Shown here: one piece after another, positions 18,572-26,561 of the stretch | How positions within the stretch are numbered: the stretch's first letter is position 1 | How the letters are laid out: each line of letters opens with the position of its first letter | Assembly (NCBI GenBank): GCA_035259385.1 | Contig: DATFWL010000103.1 | Location: 1-64,000, forward strand | Direction of reading: 5' to 3' | Source: QHWK01 sp035259385 | GTDB taxonomy: Bacteria > Acidobacteriota > Vicinamibacteria > Vicinamibacterales > CAVVIG01 | DNA length: 64,000 nt | Translations under genes and position numbers: made by a program | Notes under the pieces: generated by a model | Database searches by the model: none | The model's input: only the letters and a program-made list of their open reading frames with translations | What the model was told of the DNA's origin: nothing

Positions 18572-19174
18572 TCAGCCAGGGCGCGAGAGCCAGCTGGCGA
18601 TGGCCACAAAACTGCCGCCAGTTGTTATCACCAGGGCCGAGAACGCCATGAACGCGACAAGCGAGCGCCACCGAGCGACAATCCCCAGTGCCTGTCGGTA
18701 GGCACCCCGCGACACCACCAACCACCCAAGCAGCACGAGGTAGATGAGCATCATCAGCATGCCGCCTGACATTGCCGCGGCACCTCGAGCTTTTTGAAGC
18801 CACTCGACCATCCGCCACGCCTCAGACCATTTCGCGACTGGATCGCCTTCCCGGATCAGCACCTCTCTCATGCGTTCGAAGAAGTGCGGCTCGGCCACGA
18901 TCAGTGGCGTAGAGGTCGCAACAAAGCCAGCGCTGATCAGGAGGGTGGCGATCGCGGACTGGTAACAAAGGGGGACAGCGATGCGTCGGTACTCCGCTCC
19001 GGCCCCGACCAGACGCCAGCCGAGATAGAGCGGCAGTGAAGCGATCAAGGTCGTCACGACGCCGTTCGCCACCGCTTCGGCGAGAAGGGAGATGATCGAC
19101 AGGTTCTCTGTCGGCCAGATCCCGAGGATGATCGACGTGCGCGGCCAGCGCAGTCTCGATTTCGCGTCTGACAT
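18572..19174 (-). CDS. Hypothetical multi-pass membrane protein (possible 3' part of a broken TIR gene)
   Basis: About 200 residues with roughly four membrane helices (VVTTLIASLPLYLGW, IATLLISAGFVATST, LMMLIYLVLLGWLVV, VAFMAFSALVITTGG) and a charged ~35-residue loop between helices 2 and 3. The family is unrecognised, loosely Yip1-like. The start ATG 19174 lies inside a segment whose other frame encodes part of a TIR domain, so the true N-terminus is doubtful. The gene is probably either a downstream-initiated membrane protein or the C-terminal portion of a frameshifted TIR-membrane protein. Confidence 0.5.
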   Translation of the reverse strand: MSDAKSRLRWPRTSIILGIWPTENLSIISLLAEAVANGVVTTLIASLPLYLGWRLVGAGAEYRRIAVPLCYQSAIATLLISAGFVATSTPLIVAEPHFFERMREVLIREGDPVAKWSEAWRMVEWLQKARGAAAMSGGMLMMLIYLVLLGWLVVSRGAYRQALGIVARWRSLVAFMAFSALVITTGGSFVAIASWLSRPG

Positions 19175-19410
19175 AGTCCTGCGGATCGTCGAGCCGCCGT
19201 GTGCCGGTCGCGTGGCTGGCAGTGAGTCAACCGCGACCGATCACAACGAGAACGACGGTGGCCGCCCGAACGGCGTCCAGAATCGCGCGCTCGAAGTGTG
19301 CGCCCGCCTCGATGGCTTCGACGTCACGAAAGACCTGCTGGTCGCCGAAAGCGCGGATCAAATCTTCCGATACGCGAAGCCAGGCGCGCGTCCCGTTGAC
19401 ATCACGCGTA
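19141..19410 (-). pseudogene. TIR-domain gene remnant with in-frame stop and frameshift
   Basis: Reading the minus strand downward from about 19410, one frame gives VNGTRAWLRVSEDLIRAFG then QQVFRDVEAIEAGAHF and AATVVLVVIGRG, then a TGA at 19229-19227, then in the same frame LTASHATGTRRLDDPQDYV and RREIETALA. This is the usual order of a bacterial TIR domain (FRDxxxIxxGxxF; VIGxxW; LDDPxDxVxxEI). The TGA sits where the conserved Trp codon TGG is expected. The opening (F/I)SYRR strand is missing, and after about 19150 the frame leaves the TIR pattern. Active TIR domains cleave NAD+ or signal in antiphage defence; this copy looks inactivated unless the assembly has errors. Confidence 0.7.
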
Positions 19411-19512
19411 CTTGCCGCAACTCGAGTGCCGTCCGCCACGTTCCGATCTTTCCCCGTCAGACGTGTATCGCCGCCCGCCCGCCAGTTGCTGAAGGCGGGC
19501 GGTTCGACGCGC

Positions 19513-20400
19513 TCATTTGTTCGGCGGGCTGTGCTCGTCGTCGTCGGATGCGGTGGCGTTCGCGTCAGGCGTGTTCCCAAGCGGTCCCACCGCCTGCTTG
19601 CCCGGGTGATCGGGGATGTTGACGAGCACCTCGGCGACATTGTCGGCGTAATTCGATTCGGGAAGCATGTGATACAGGCCCGTCGCCGGATCGATCGTCG
19701 CGAATTTCACGTTCTCCCCGGCCTGCGGCACGAACCCCGGATTGACCGTGATCCGCAGAAGGTACTGCCCCGGGGGAATCACGGGCTGGCCGTCTCCACC
19801 GTCCAGCACGAAGTACTGGCCACCCAGCTTCCACACGTACTCGTCGGCGCGGCCTGCGCTGATGCCCTGGTTGCCGGGAATGCCGATCTGTCCACAGACC
19901 TTGAACTGTGGGGGCCCGGGTGGAATCCCGAAGTAGGCCGGCGCCGGCTGCACGTCGATCATGCAGAAGCCGCGCTTGGCAGCACGCCATACGAACCCGC
20001 TGTTCGGATCGATCAGCTGATAGAGCGCGTAGTGGCGGAAGTGGAAGTGGTTGTGGCACGTCGCGAACTCGTACAACCCGTCGTTTGCGGCGACGTGCGC
20101 GTTCGGATCGCCGAGGGCGAGGTCCGCGGCGCCGATGTTCGGGGTGCTGACGGAGAAGCGCAGCAGCGAATGCTCACCCGGCGTGATCTCGCCTTCCTCC
20201 ACGCTGCAGGCAGTTGCCGCGAGAGTTTCGACGCGCACGATCCAGTTGTGCGCAAGGATGTCCTGCCGGACGATCAGGTTGGGGAGGCCACTTTGCGCGT
20301 GCAGCACGCGCGGCGCGACGTGCAGGGCAAGCAAGGCGAGGAACGTTGCCAGACCGGCGATCCCGAGCGACACCGTTTTGCGAGAGAAGCCTTGTTTCAT
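19513..20400 (-). CDS. Secreted lysyl-oxidase-like protein
   Basis: A 295-residue protein starting at ATG 20400, preceded by AGGAGG at a 4-base spacer. A signal peptide ends near HVAPRVLHAQ. The mature part matches the lysyl oxidase family: CHNHFHFRHYALY (copper-binding His cluster), the GFCMIDV segment, GNQGISAGRADEYVWKLGG with the conserved Asp region, and a C-terminal VNPGFV...ESNYADN block. Lysyl oxidases oxidise primary amines using copper and a quinone cofactor. Bacterial members are extracellular and poorly characterised. Whether the lysine-tyrosylquinone residues are conserved cannot be judged by eye. Monocistronic. Confidence 0.82.
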   Translation of the reverse strand: MKQGFSRKTVSLGIAGLATFLALLALHVAPRVLHAQSGLPNLIVRQDILAHNWIVRVETLAATACSVEEGEITPGEHSLLRFSVSTPNIGAADLALGDPNAHVAANDGLYEFATCHNHFHFRHYALYQLIDPNSGFVWRAAKRGFCMIDVQPAPAYFGIPPGPPQFKVCGQIGIPGNQGISAGRADEYVWKLGGQYFVLDGGDGQPVIPPGQYLLRITVNPGFVPQAGENVKFATIDPATGLYHMLPESNYADNVAEVLVNIPDHPGKQAVGPLGNTPDANATASDDDEHSPPNK

Positions 20401-20597
20401 GTCTCCTCCTGTCTCTGGTTGAGGGCGGGTATGATGCGGCCGAGGGGCGGGCGCACTATAACGCAACCGCAACCTGGGTTGAAAGCGTACCGAGCCGTTC
20501 AGCGGCCCTTTATGTGTCCTTGATTTCAGGTTGCGTTCGCTGAAACGAGCTGTTCGCGATTAGTCAGATCGGTGCCTTCGTCAGGGAACGCGTAGTC

Positions 20598-21482
20598 GTG
20601 GACGAGAAGCGCGGCAGGATACGTCGACGTTCGAGTCTGCGACAATGCTCGCCAGTGACACTCTCTGACCACGCCCTTGCCGCGCCGGCGCCGCCGCTGC
20701 AGCCCTTCGTCTCGCACTATGCCGGCTCGCGCATGCGCGACGTTCCGCAGTCGCAGCATACCGGCCTGCCCTCCCGTCACATCGATCTCATCGTCAGCCT
20801 CGCGAAACCGATCGAGATCGTGCGGATGCCGGGCGCGCAGTCTCCTGGCGCGTACCGCGCCTTCGTCGCCGGTCTGCAGCAGGCGCCGGCCGTCGTGCGG
20901 ATGGGCGGAGATCTGGACTGCTTGCACATATTCCTGAAGCCCGGCGCGGCTCGCGCGCTGCTGGGGATCAGCGGTCAGGAGGTGGCCTCGCAGGTCGTGC
21001 ACCTCGCCGACATCGACGTCACCATGTGCAACGAGCTCGTGGAGTGCCTCTGCAGCGCCGACACGTGGCGAGAGCGCTTCGCGATAGCGGATCGAGTCCT
21101 CCTGCGAAGTCTGCGTCCAGTCACGATGCCCGACGTCATGGCGTGGGCCTGGCGCAGCCTGACGATCAGTCATGGACTCACGCCCGTTCACAGGCTCGCA
21201 CGCACTGTCGGTTTCAGCCGGCGGCATTTCGGCGAGCGCTTCAGGTCCGAGTTCGGCATCACGCCCAAGGCAGCGGCGCGGGTTTTCCGGTTCGAGCACG
21301 CCTGCCGGCTGTTCGTTCACTCCCCGCGTAGGATCGCGGACGTCGCGATGGCCAGCGGCTTTCACGATCAGGCCCACATGGTGCGCGAGTGGCATGCGCT
21401 CGCGGGCTGCACGCCGCGGGAATGGATCCTCGGCGAGCTCCCGTTTTTACAAGACTATGAAATCGGCGGGGGCCATGATTGA
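20598..21482 (+). CDS. AraC-family transcriptional regulator
   Basis: Up to 294 residues from GTG 20598; GTG 20655 (VTLSDHALAAP) is an equally likely start. The C-terminal ~100 residues form the double helix-turn-helix of AraC proteins: VHRLARTVGFSRRHFGERFR, then GITPKAAARVFRFEHA, then RRIADVAMASGFHDQAHMVR and the TPREW end. The N-terminal part (LQPFVSHYAG...GLPSRHIDLI) is of the DUF6597/AraC effector type. The stop is three bases before the next ORF, so it is in an operon with the PhnB-like gene, which it may regulate. Confidence 0.88.
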   Translation: MDEKRGRIRRRSSLRQCSPVTLSDHALAAPAPPLQPFVSHYAGSRMRDVPQSQHTGLPSRHIDLIVSLAKPIEIVRMPGAQSPGAYRAFVAGLQQAPAVVRMGGDLDCLHIFLKPGAARALLGISGQEVASQVVHLADIDVTMCNELVECLCSADTWRERFAIADRVLLRSLRPVTMPDVMAWAWRSLTISHGLTPVHRLARTVGFSRRHFGERFRSEFGITPKAAARVFRFEHACRLFVHSPRRIADVAMASGFHDQAHMVREWHALAGCTPREWILGELPFLQDYEIGGGHD

Positions 21483-21485
21483 TGA

Positions 21486-21896
21486 ATGCACATCGAGCCC
21501 CGCATCAGTCTGGTCTTCAACGGCGAGTGTGACGCGGCATTCACGCTCTATGAGCAGTGCCTCGGAGGCACCGTCACATTCCGCCTCACATGGGGCGACT
21601 CGCCGATGGCCGATCAAGCGCCTCCCGACTGGCGCGACAAGATCATGCACGCCACGCTGGCACTCGGCGACACCTCTCTCTCCGGCGGTGATGTCCTGCC
21701 CGATCAGTACGAGCGCCCGCAGGGTTTTCAACTGCAGCTCAATCTAGACGATGCCGATGCGGCCGATCGCATCTTCGCGCAGCTCGCCGACGGCGGAGAC
21801 GTCTCCTTTCCTCTGCAGCAGACCTTCTGGGCGAAGCGATTCGGCGCCGTCGTGGACCGCTTCGGAATCCCGTGGGCGATCAACTGCGGTGACTGA
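21486..21896 (+). CDS. PhnB-like VOC-fold protein
   Basis: A 136-residue protein of the PhnB/3-demethylubiquinone-9 methyltransferase-like branch of the vicinal oxygen chelate fold. It starts RISLVFNGECDAAFTLYEQ with GGTVTFRLTWGDSPMAD, has the IMHATLALGD strand, and ends with the typical WAKRFGAVVDRFGIPWAIN. The role is unknown; such proteins are usually non-catalytic or resistance-type binding proteins. It is co-operonic with the upstream AraC regulator (3-base gap). Confidence 0.87.
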   Translation: MHIEPRISLVFNGECDAAFTLYEQCLGGTVTFRLTWGDSPMADQAPPDWRDKIMHATLALGDTSLSGGDVLPDQYERPQGFQLQLNLDDADAADRIFAQLADGGDVSFPLQQTFWAKRFGAVVDRFGIPWAINCGD

Positions 21897-21960
21897 GAGG
21901 TAGTAGGCGCGCGTTCCAGGCCGAAGTCATCGACCAGTGCGCGTTTCACAATCGGCACGC

Positions 21961-24831
21961 TTATTTCGCTTCGGGCATCAGCGTGACCTGAACGTAATTG
22001 GAGGTATCCAGATACGTCTGCGCCGCCTGCTGAATCGCCTCGGACGTCAGCGCGGCGATGCGCGCCGACGCATTTTCGATCTCGCCCAGGCCGGCTGACT
22101 CGCCGTCCTCGTAACTTCGCGCGATCTGATCCAGCGCGTAGCGGTTTTCCTGACTGTTCGATTCGTAGTCGCGCAGAAGACCATCCCGCAGGCGCGCCAT
22201 CTGATCCGGCGTGAGGCGCGTCGTCTTGACGAAGGCCAGTTCCTCGAAGACGCGCTGCACCAGCGACGCCGTTCGCTGAGGATCGCACGTCCACTCAATC
22301 CGGATGCGGTATTCCCCACGCGGAGTCTTCCTCGCGGACGGCGTCGCGGTGATGCTGTAGGTGCCGCCGAGCTCCTGTCGGATCGTATCGAACAGACGTC
22401 CCTGGAGGACGCGCGCCATGGTGTCCAGTGCGAGGCGGTGCGCCGCATCGTAGGTGAACGGCCCGGAGAAGACGATCGCGACCTGGCTCTTCGGCGCGAT
22501 CCCCTTTTCGACCGTCTTCTCGATCACGCCCGTCGGCGGCACGATGCCGAGATCGCGCCAGGTCTCCCGCGCGTGCGTCGCCGGCAGGCTGGCCACGTAG
22601 GTTTCAACGAGCGGCTTGATCGCATCCACCGTGAAGCTGCCGACGAACACGAAAGTGAAGTTGCTCGCGTCGGCGAAGCGTGCCTTGTAGAACGCCAGCG
22701 ATTTGTCGAGGTTCCACTGATCGACCGTGGCCGGCGTCTCGAACTGCCGGCGCGGGCTGTTCCTCGTGAGGATTGCCTCCAGCGTCTGGTTGAACACCAC
22801 GTCAGGGCTCGCCGCCCGGTTGGCGAGCAGTGCCTTGGCCTCTGACGCCATCGAGGCGAAGGCGATCGGATCGGCTCGCGGCTGCGTGAACCGAAGATAC
22901 AGGAGCTGAAACATCGTCTCGAGGTCCTGAGGCGTGCTCCCGCCGCGCATGCCTTCGTGGGTGTCGGTGATGAACGGCGCGACGCCGGCCGCCGTGCCGG
23001 TGAGGACCCGGTCGAGCATCACGGCGCTGTAGCGGCCGACGCCGCCGGCCGGGACCACGTCGTCGGCGACGCGCGCGGAGATGAGGTCGGCGTCGCTGGC
23101 GAGCGAGGTTCCGCCTGGCGCCGTGGCGCGGAAAAGTATCTGGTCCTGCCGCAGCGTGGTCGGTTTGAGGACAACGGTTGCGCCGTTCGACAGCGTCCAT
23201 TCGGTGATGCCTGCCGGGCGCGCGGTGGTCTTGACGATCGAGCCTCGCGGCGGCGGTGCATCGACAAGCGTCTGCTCCGTCGTGCGGTCGGCGTACGGCT
23301 CGAGTCGTTTGGCAGACGCGGCCTGGACGACACCCTCGAGCTGTGTCTGTGTGGGCAGCACGATTCCGGACGCTTCGGGCGCCGCGACGACGACGAGACG
23401 GTTCTGGGCGGGGAACCAGTCGTTGGCGAGGCCGTTGAGCTCGCTCAGCGCGATTTCCGGGAGGAAGCGGCGATGGAACGCGAGCTCCTGCCAGATCGTC
23501 GGCAGCGCTTCCGACTCGAGAAAATTCCGGGTGTACTCGTCGGCGCGGCTCTCGGATTCGCGATCCGGACTTGCGGTCACCGCGCGCTCGTAGTCGCGCA
23601 TCATCGCCTGCTTGGCGCGGTCGAGCTCGGTGGCGGTGAATCCGAAGCGCGCGACGCGCTGCAGTTCGGTGACGAGCGCGTCGAGACCGCGTGTGACTCC
23701 GTCGCTGGCGACGAGCGCCTCCAGCGCCGCTTCGTCCCGCGAGCGGGGCGCGGGGAACAGGCCGCGATTTGCCGAGGCCCTGAAGAACGGCGGATTGGTG
23801 GTCTGCGTGAGCTCCGCGAGCCGCCCGGTGAGCATGCTCGCGAAGAGCTGATCGCGAATCAGATCGCGATAGCCGCCGACCGTCCCCTGATTCCGCGCCG
23901 GCCGGAGATCGCTCAACTCGACCGCCGTCGCCGTTGTTTCCTTGTCGGTGACGACGGCGTACTTCGTGCCGGGATGTTCCGGTGCGTCGAAAATCGGACG
24001 TGGCCGCGCGGGCTCGGGCGGCTCGAGTGACGAGAAGTGCGCCCTGATCATCGCCGCGACCGCGTTGCGGTCCACGTCGCCGACCACGATCACCGCCATC
24101 AGATCCGGTCGGTACCAGTCGCGGTAGTAGCGCAGCAGTTGTTCCCGGCGCGCGCGCTCGATGCTGTCAGGCTTGCCGATCGGCGGCCGATCCGCGTAGC
24201 GTGATCCCTCCAGCTGCACGCCGCGGATCTTGTCGCCGATGCGCTCCTCGGCGCCGAGATTCATGCGCCATTCCGAAAAGACTATGCCCCGCTCGCGTTC
24301 GATGGCGGCGTCGTCGAAGGTGGCCGCCCCCGCCCAGTCCTCGAGGACCAGCAGTGCGCGATCGAGCACCCCCGGCACGTCGGTCGGCACCCGCAGCGTG
24401 TACTGCGTGTCGTCGTAGCTGGTCGCGGCGTTCGCGTCCGGGCCGATGCTCAACCCCAGCGATCCCAGGAACTGGACGATGCCCTGCCCGGGAAAGTGGC
24501 GCGTCCCTTCGAACTCCATGTGTTCGACGAAATGAGCGAACCCCTGCTGGTCGTCGTCCTCGAGCACGGATCCGGCCTTGACGACCAGCCGCAGTTCGGC
24601 GCGGCGCGGCGGCTTCGCGTTCGCGCGCACGTAGTACCTGAGCCCGTTCGGCAGGCCGCCGATCAGGACGTCAGGATCGGCGGGCATCGATTGGTCGAGG
24701 CCGTACGAAGCGACCGACGCCGCGGACGTCTCCCGCCCCGGCGCCGTCTGGGCGGAGAGAAGAGATGCGCCAGCAGCAAGCAGGGCGGCGAGCGCGGCGG
24801 ACGTGGCAAAACGGCGATCGCGAAAGATCAT
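21961..24831 (-). CDS. M16-family zinc metallopeptidase (pitrilysin/insulinase-like)
   Basis: A 956-residue secreted M16 protease. The signal peptide ends near LLSAQTA. The active-site inverted zinc motif HFVEH is at 100-104 in GFAHFVEHMEFEGT, and the third ligand glutamate lies about 75 residues later in AIERERGIVFSEW. The length fits a four-domain single-chain enzyme: an active N-terminal half, then an inactive half with the R/Y substrate-binding region (LFDTIRQELGGTYSI). It degrades peptides in the periplasm or is outer-surface attached. Flanked by convergent and same-strand genes with no evident operon. Confidence 0.92.
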   Translation of the reverse strand: MIFRDRRFATSAALAALLAAGASLLSAQTAPGRETSAASVASYGLDQSMPADPDVLIGGLPNGLRYYVRANAKPPRRAELRLVVKAGSVLEDDDQQGFAHFVEHMEFEGTRHFPGQGIVQFLGSLGLSIGPDANAATSYDDTQYTLRVPTDVPGVLDRALLVLEDWAGAATFDDAAIERERGIVFSEWRMNLGAEERIGDKIRGVQLEGSRYADRPPIGKPDSIERARREQLLRYYRDWYRPDLMAVIVVGDVDRNAVAAMIRAHFSSLEPPEPARPRPIFDAPEHPGTKYAVVTDKETTATAVELSDLRPARNQGTVGGYRDLIRDQLFASMLTGRLAELTQTTNPPFFRASANRGLFPAPRSRDEAALEALVASDGVTRGLDALVTELQRVARFGFTATELDRAKQAMMRDYERAVTASPDRESESRADEYTRNFLESEALPTIWQELAFHRRFLPEIALSELNGLANDWFPAQNRLVVVAAPEASGIVLPTQTQLEGVVQAASAKRLEPYADRTTEQTLVDAPPPRGSIVKTTARPAGITEWTLSNGATVVLKPTTLRQDQILFRATAPGGTSLASDADLISARVADDVVPAGGVGRYSAVMLDRVLTGTAAGVAPFITDTHEGMRGGSTPQDLETMFQLLYLRFTQPRADPIAFASMASEAKALLANRAASPDVVFNQTLEAILTRNSPRRQFETPATVDQWNLDKSLAFYKARFADASNFTFVFVGSFTVDAIKPLVETYVASLPATHARETWRDLGIVPPTGVIEKTVEKGIAPKSQVAIVFSGPFTYDAAHRLALDTMARVLQGRLFDTIRQELGGTYSITATPSARKTPRGEYRIRIEWTCDPQRTASLVQRVFEELAFVKTTRLTPDQMARLRDGLLRDYESNSQENRYALDQIARSYEDGESAGLGEIENASARIAALTSEAIQQAAQTYLDTSNYVQVTLMPEAK

Positions 24832-24877
24832 TCGTCGATCCTAACCCGACCTCGGCCGGACGACGAAGATCGAACGC

Positions 24878-26407
24878 TTACTTCGCCTTACGTTCTACGG
24901 CAGGCGCCCGGCAGGTCCAGTTCGCCGCTTCTTTCAAGTCGCCCGCCCCGTTGTACTCCGCATACTGCGGATACGGGCACAGCGGACGCGTAAGACCCTG
25001 CGCTCCGGTTCCGACCATTCGATCTGGAGCGATCCCCTTTTCAACCCAGTTCTCGAGCGTGCCGATCGAGTCGAAGGTATTGACGCCGGGGCCGCCGCCA
25101 CAGTGTCCCATTCCGGGCACCATGAACAGGCGCATCCAGTCGGCCTGATTCCTGCCCATCTTGTCGAGCACCGAGTCGTAATACCAGATCGTGGTTTCCG
25201 GCGTGATGCCCGTGTCGGCCCAGCCATGGGTCAGGAGCAACTTGCCGCCGCGCTTCTTGAACACGCCGAGATCCGGATTCACCGCGTCCACGTAGCCGAC
25301 GGCCTTGTCGATGATCGGCATGTCGCGGTCGAGATCGAACTGCTGCCAGTCCAGGTGCGGATCGTTGAACGCGATGCGAACGATGTCGAACGTGCCACCC
25401 GGCGACTGATTCGTGCCGCGAAGCGCACCAATCGGATTGCCGAGCGCCTGGCCGGAAAAGATCAACTCGCCCTTCGAATTCCTGACGCCGCCGTAGAACG
25501 TGCTGACCGTTTTCAATTGCGCGGCCGTCAAGCAGGTCGCATCGTCCTTACCCGGCGCGCACGACAACGTCGCGAAGTTCACGTGACACTGTCGTGGATT
25601 GTTCAGAAATCCTTCCTTGAGCGTGTCGCAGGTGTCGGTCACCAGCCGATTCACGAGCGCGGCTTGCTCGAGGGTGAGGCTTCCGTCCGGATGACGTGAG
25701 AGTTCGATGCTCCGGGCCACGCCGGCCGTCCACATGTGGATGTGGCGGTTGGCAAGAGAGCCGGCAATGATGCCGTCGTAGTCGTCGGGATATCTCTGGG
25801 CCTCCATCAACGCCATGCGGCCGCCGGTGGAGCATCCCTTGAAATACGAGTACTGGGCGTTGCGATCGTAGAAAGCCTTGACGACCTGCTTTGCGATCAG
25901 CGTCATCTCGTGCGTTGCGCGGTACCCGAAGTCGATCATCTTTTCAGGGTGGCCGAATGCCCACTCGCCGCCCGGCTCCTGATGACCTGTGTCGGTGCCC
26001 GCCGTCGCGTAACCGAGCCGCAGCGCCTGGGGCATTTCGTTGGCCAGGCCCTGGATGGATCCCGCGAAGCCGCCGTTCCCGACGCCCATGAATTTCCCGT
26101 TCCAGCGTTCGACGGGCAGCCAGAGCTCCATGTTGATCAACGAGTCGGGCGTCGGTTTGAGAATCAGCTGCACGCGGCAATGCGCCGGAATGTTCGGCGG
26201 AGGTGCGCCGCCCCGCGTGGCTGGTTGCCCTGCAGCTGGTGGCTGGGCTTGAGCGCCGCGTGCCCCGCCTCCGCGCGCCGGCGGCGGGCCTTCGGGAACG
26301 ACGACCGCGCTGGTGATCGTGGCAGCGGGGAGCGTGAGGCCAGTCAGACTCTCGCACGGTACTGCTGAAGCGGTGATGGCCAGGAGCAGAAACGCGCTGC
26401 CGATCAT
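24878..26407 (-). CDS. Tannase/feruloyl esterase family protein, secreted
   Basis: A 509-residue alpha/beta-hydrolase from ATG 26407, with AGGAGG four bases upstream. A signal peptide precedes a Pro/Gly/Ala-rich linker (about 35-75). The nucleophile motif is FKGCSTGGRM (Ser about 193). The C-terminal Asp and His are suggested by LLTHGWADTGI and VPGMGHCGGGPG. Cysteines adjacent to the catalytic Ser and His (GCS, HCG) form the family's characteristic disulfide. Substrates are esters of plant phenolics such as feruloyl-polysaccharides or gallate esters, consistent with life on plant debris. It is divergent from the TerC fusion gene. Confidence 0.9.
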   Translation of the reverse strand: MIGSAFLLLAITASAVPCESLTGLTLPAATITSAVVVPEGPPPARGGGARGAQAQPPAAGQPATRGGAPPPNIPAHCRVQLILKPTPDSLINMELWLPVERWNGKFMGVGNGGFAGSIQGLANEMPQALRLGYATAGTDTGHQEPGGEWAFGHPEKMIDFGYRATHEMTLIAKQVVKAFYDRNAQYSYFKGCSTGGRMALMEAQRYPDDYDGIIAGSLANRHIHMWTAGVARSIELSRHPDGSLTLEQAALVNRLVTDTCDTLKEGFLNNPRQCHVNFATLSCAPGKDDATCLTAAQLKTVSTFYGGVRNSKGELIFSGQALGNPIGALRGTNQSPGGTFDIVRIAFNDPHLDWQQFDLDRDMPIIDKAVGYVDAVNPDLGVFKKRGGKLLLTHGWADTGITPETTIWYYDSVLDKMGRNQADWMRLFMVPGMGHCGGGPGVNTFDSIGTLENWVEKGIAPDRMVGTGAQGLTRPLCPYPQYAEYNGAGDLKEAANWTCRAPAVERKAK

Positions 26408-26561
26408 GAGGCCTCCTCGTGCGGAAGACGTGGAACGACCGCGTCGAAGGAGCTTCACCGTATCACACCGGCGACCCCGGTTCACGCTCCTGTCTGCGCG
26501 CGCCGAGAAATACTGTTCCTACCGGACATCGCTCTGCCGCTCGTTCCCGTACCGTTGAGCG

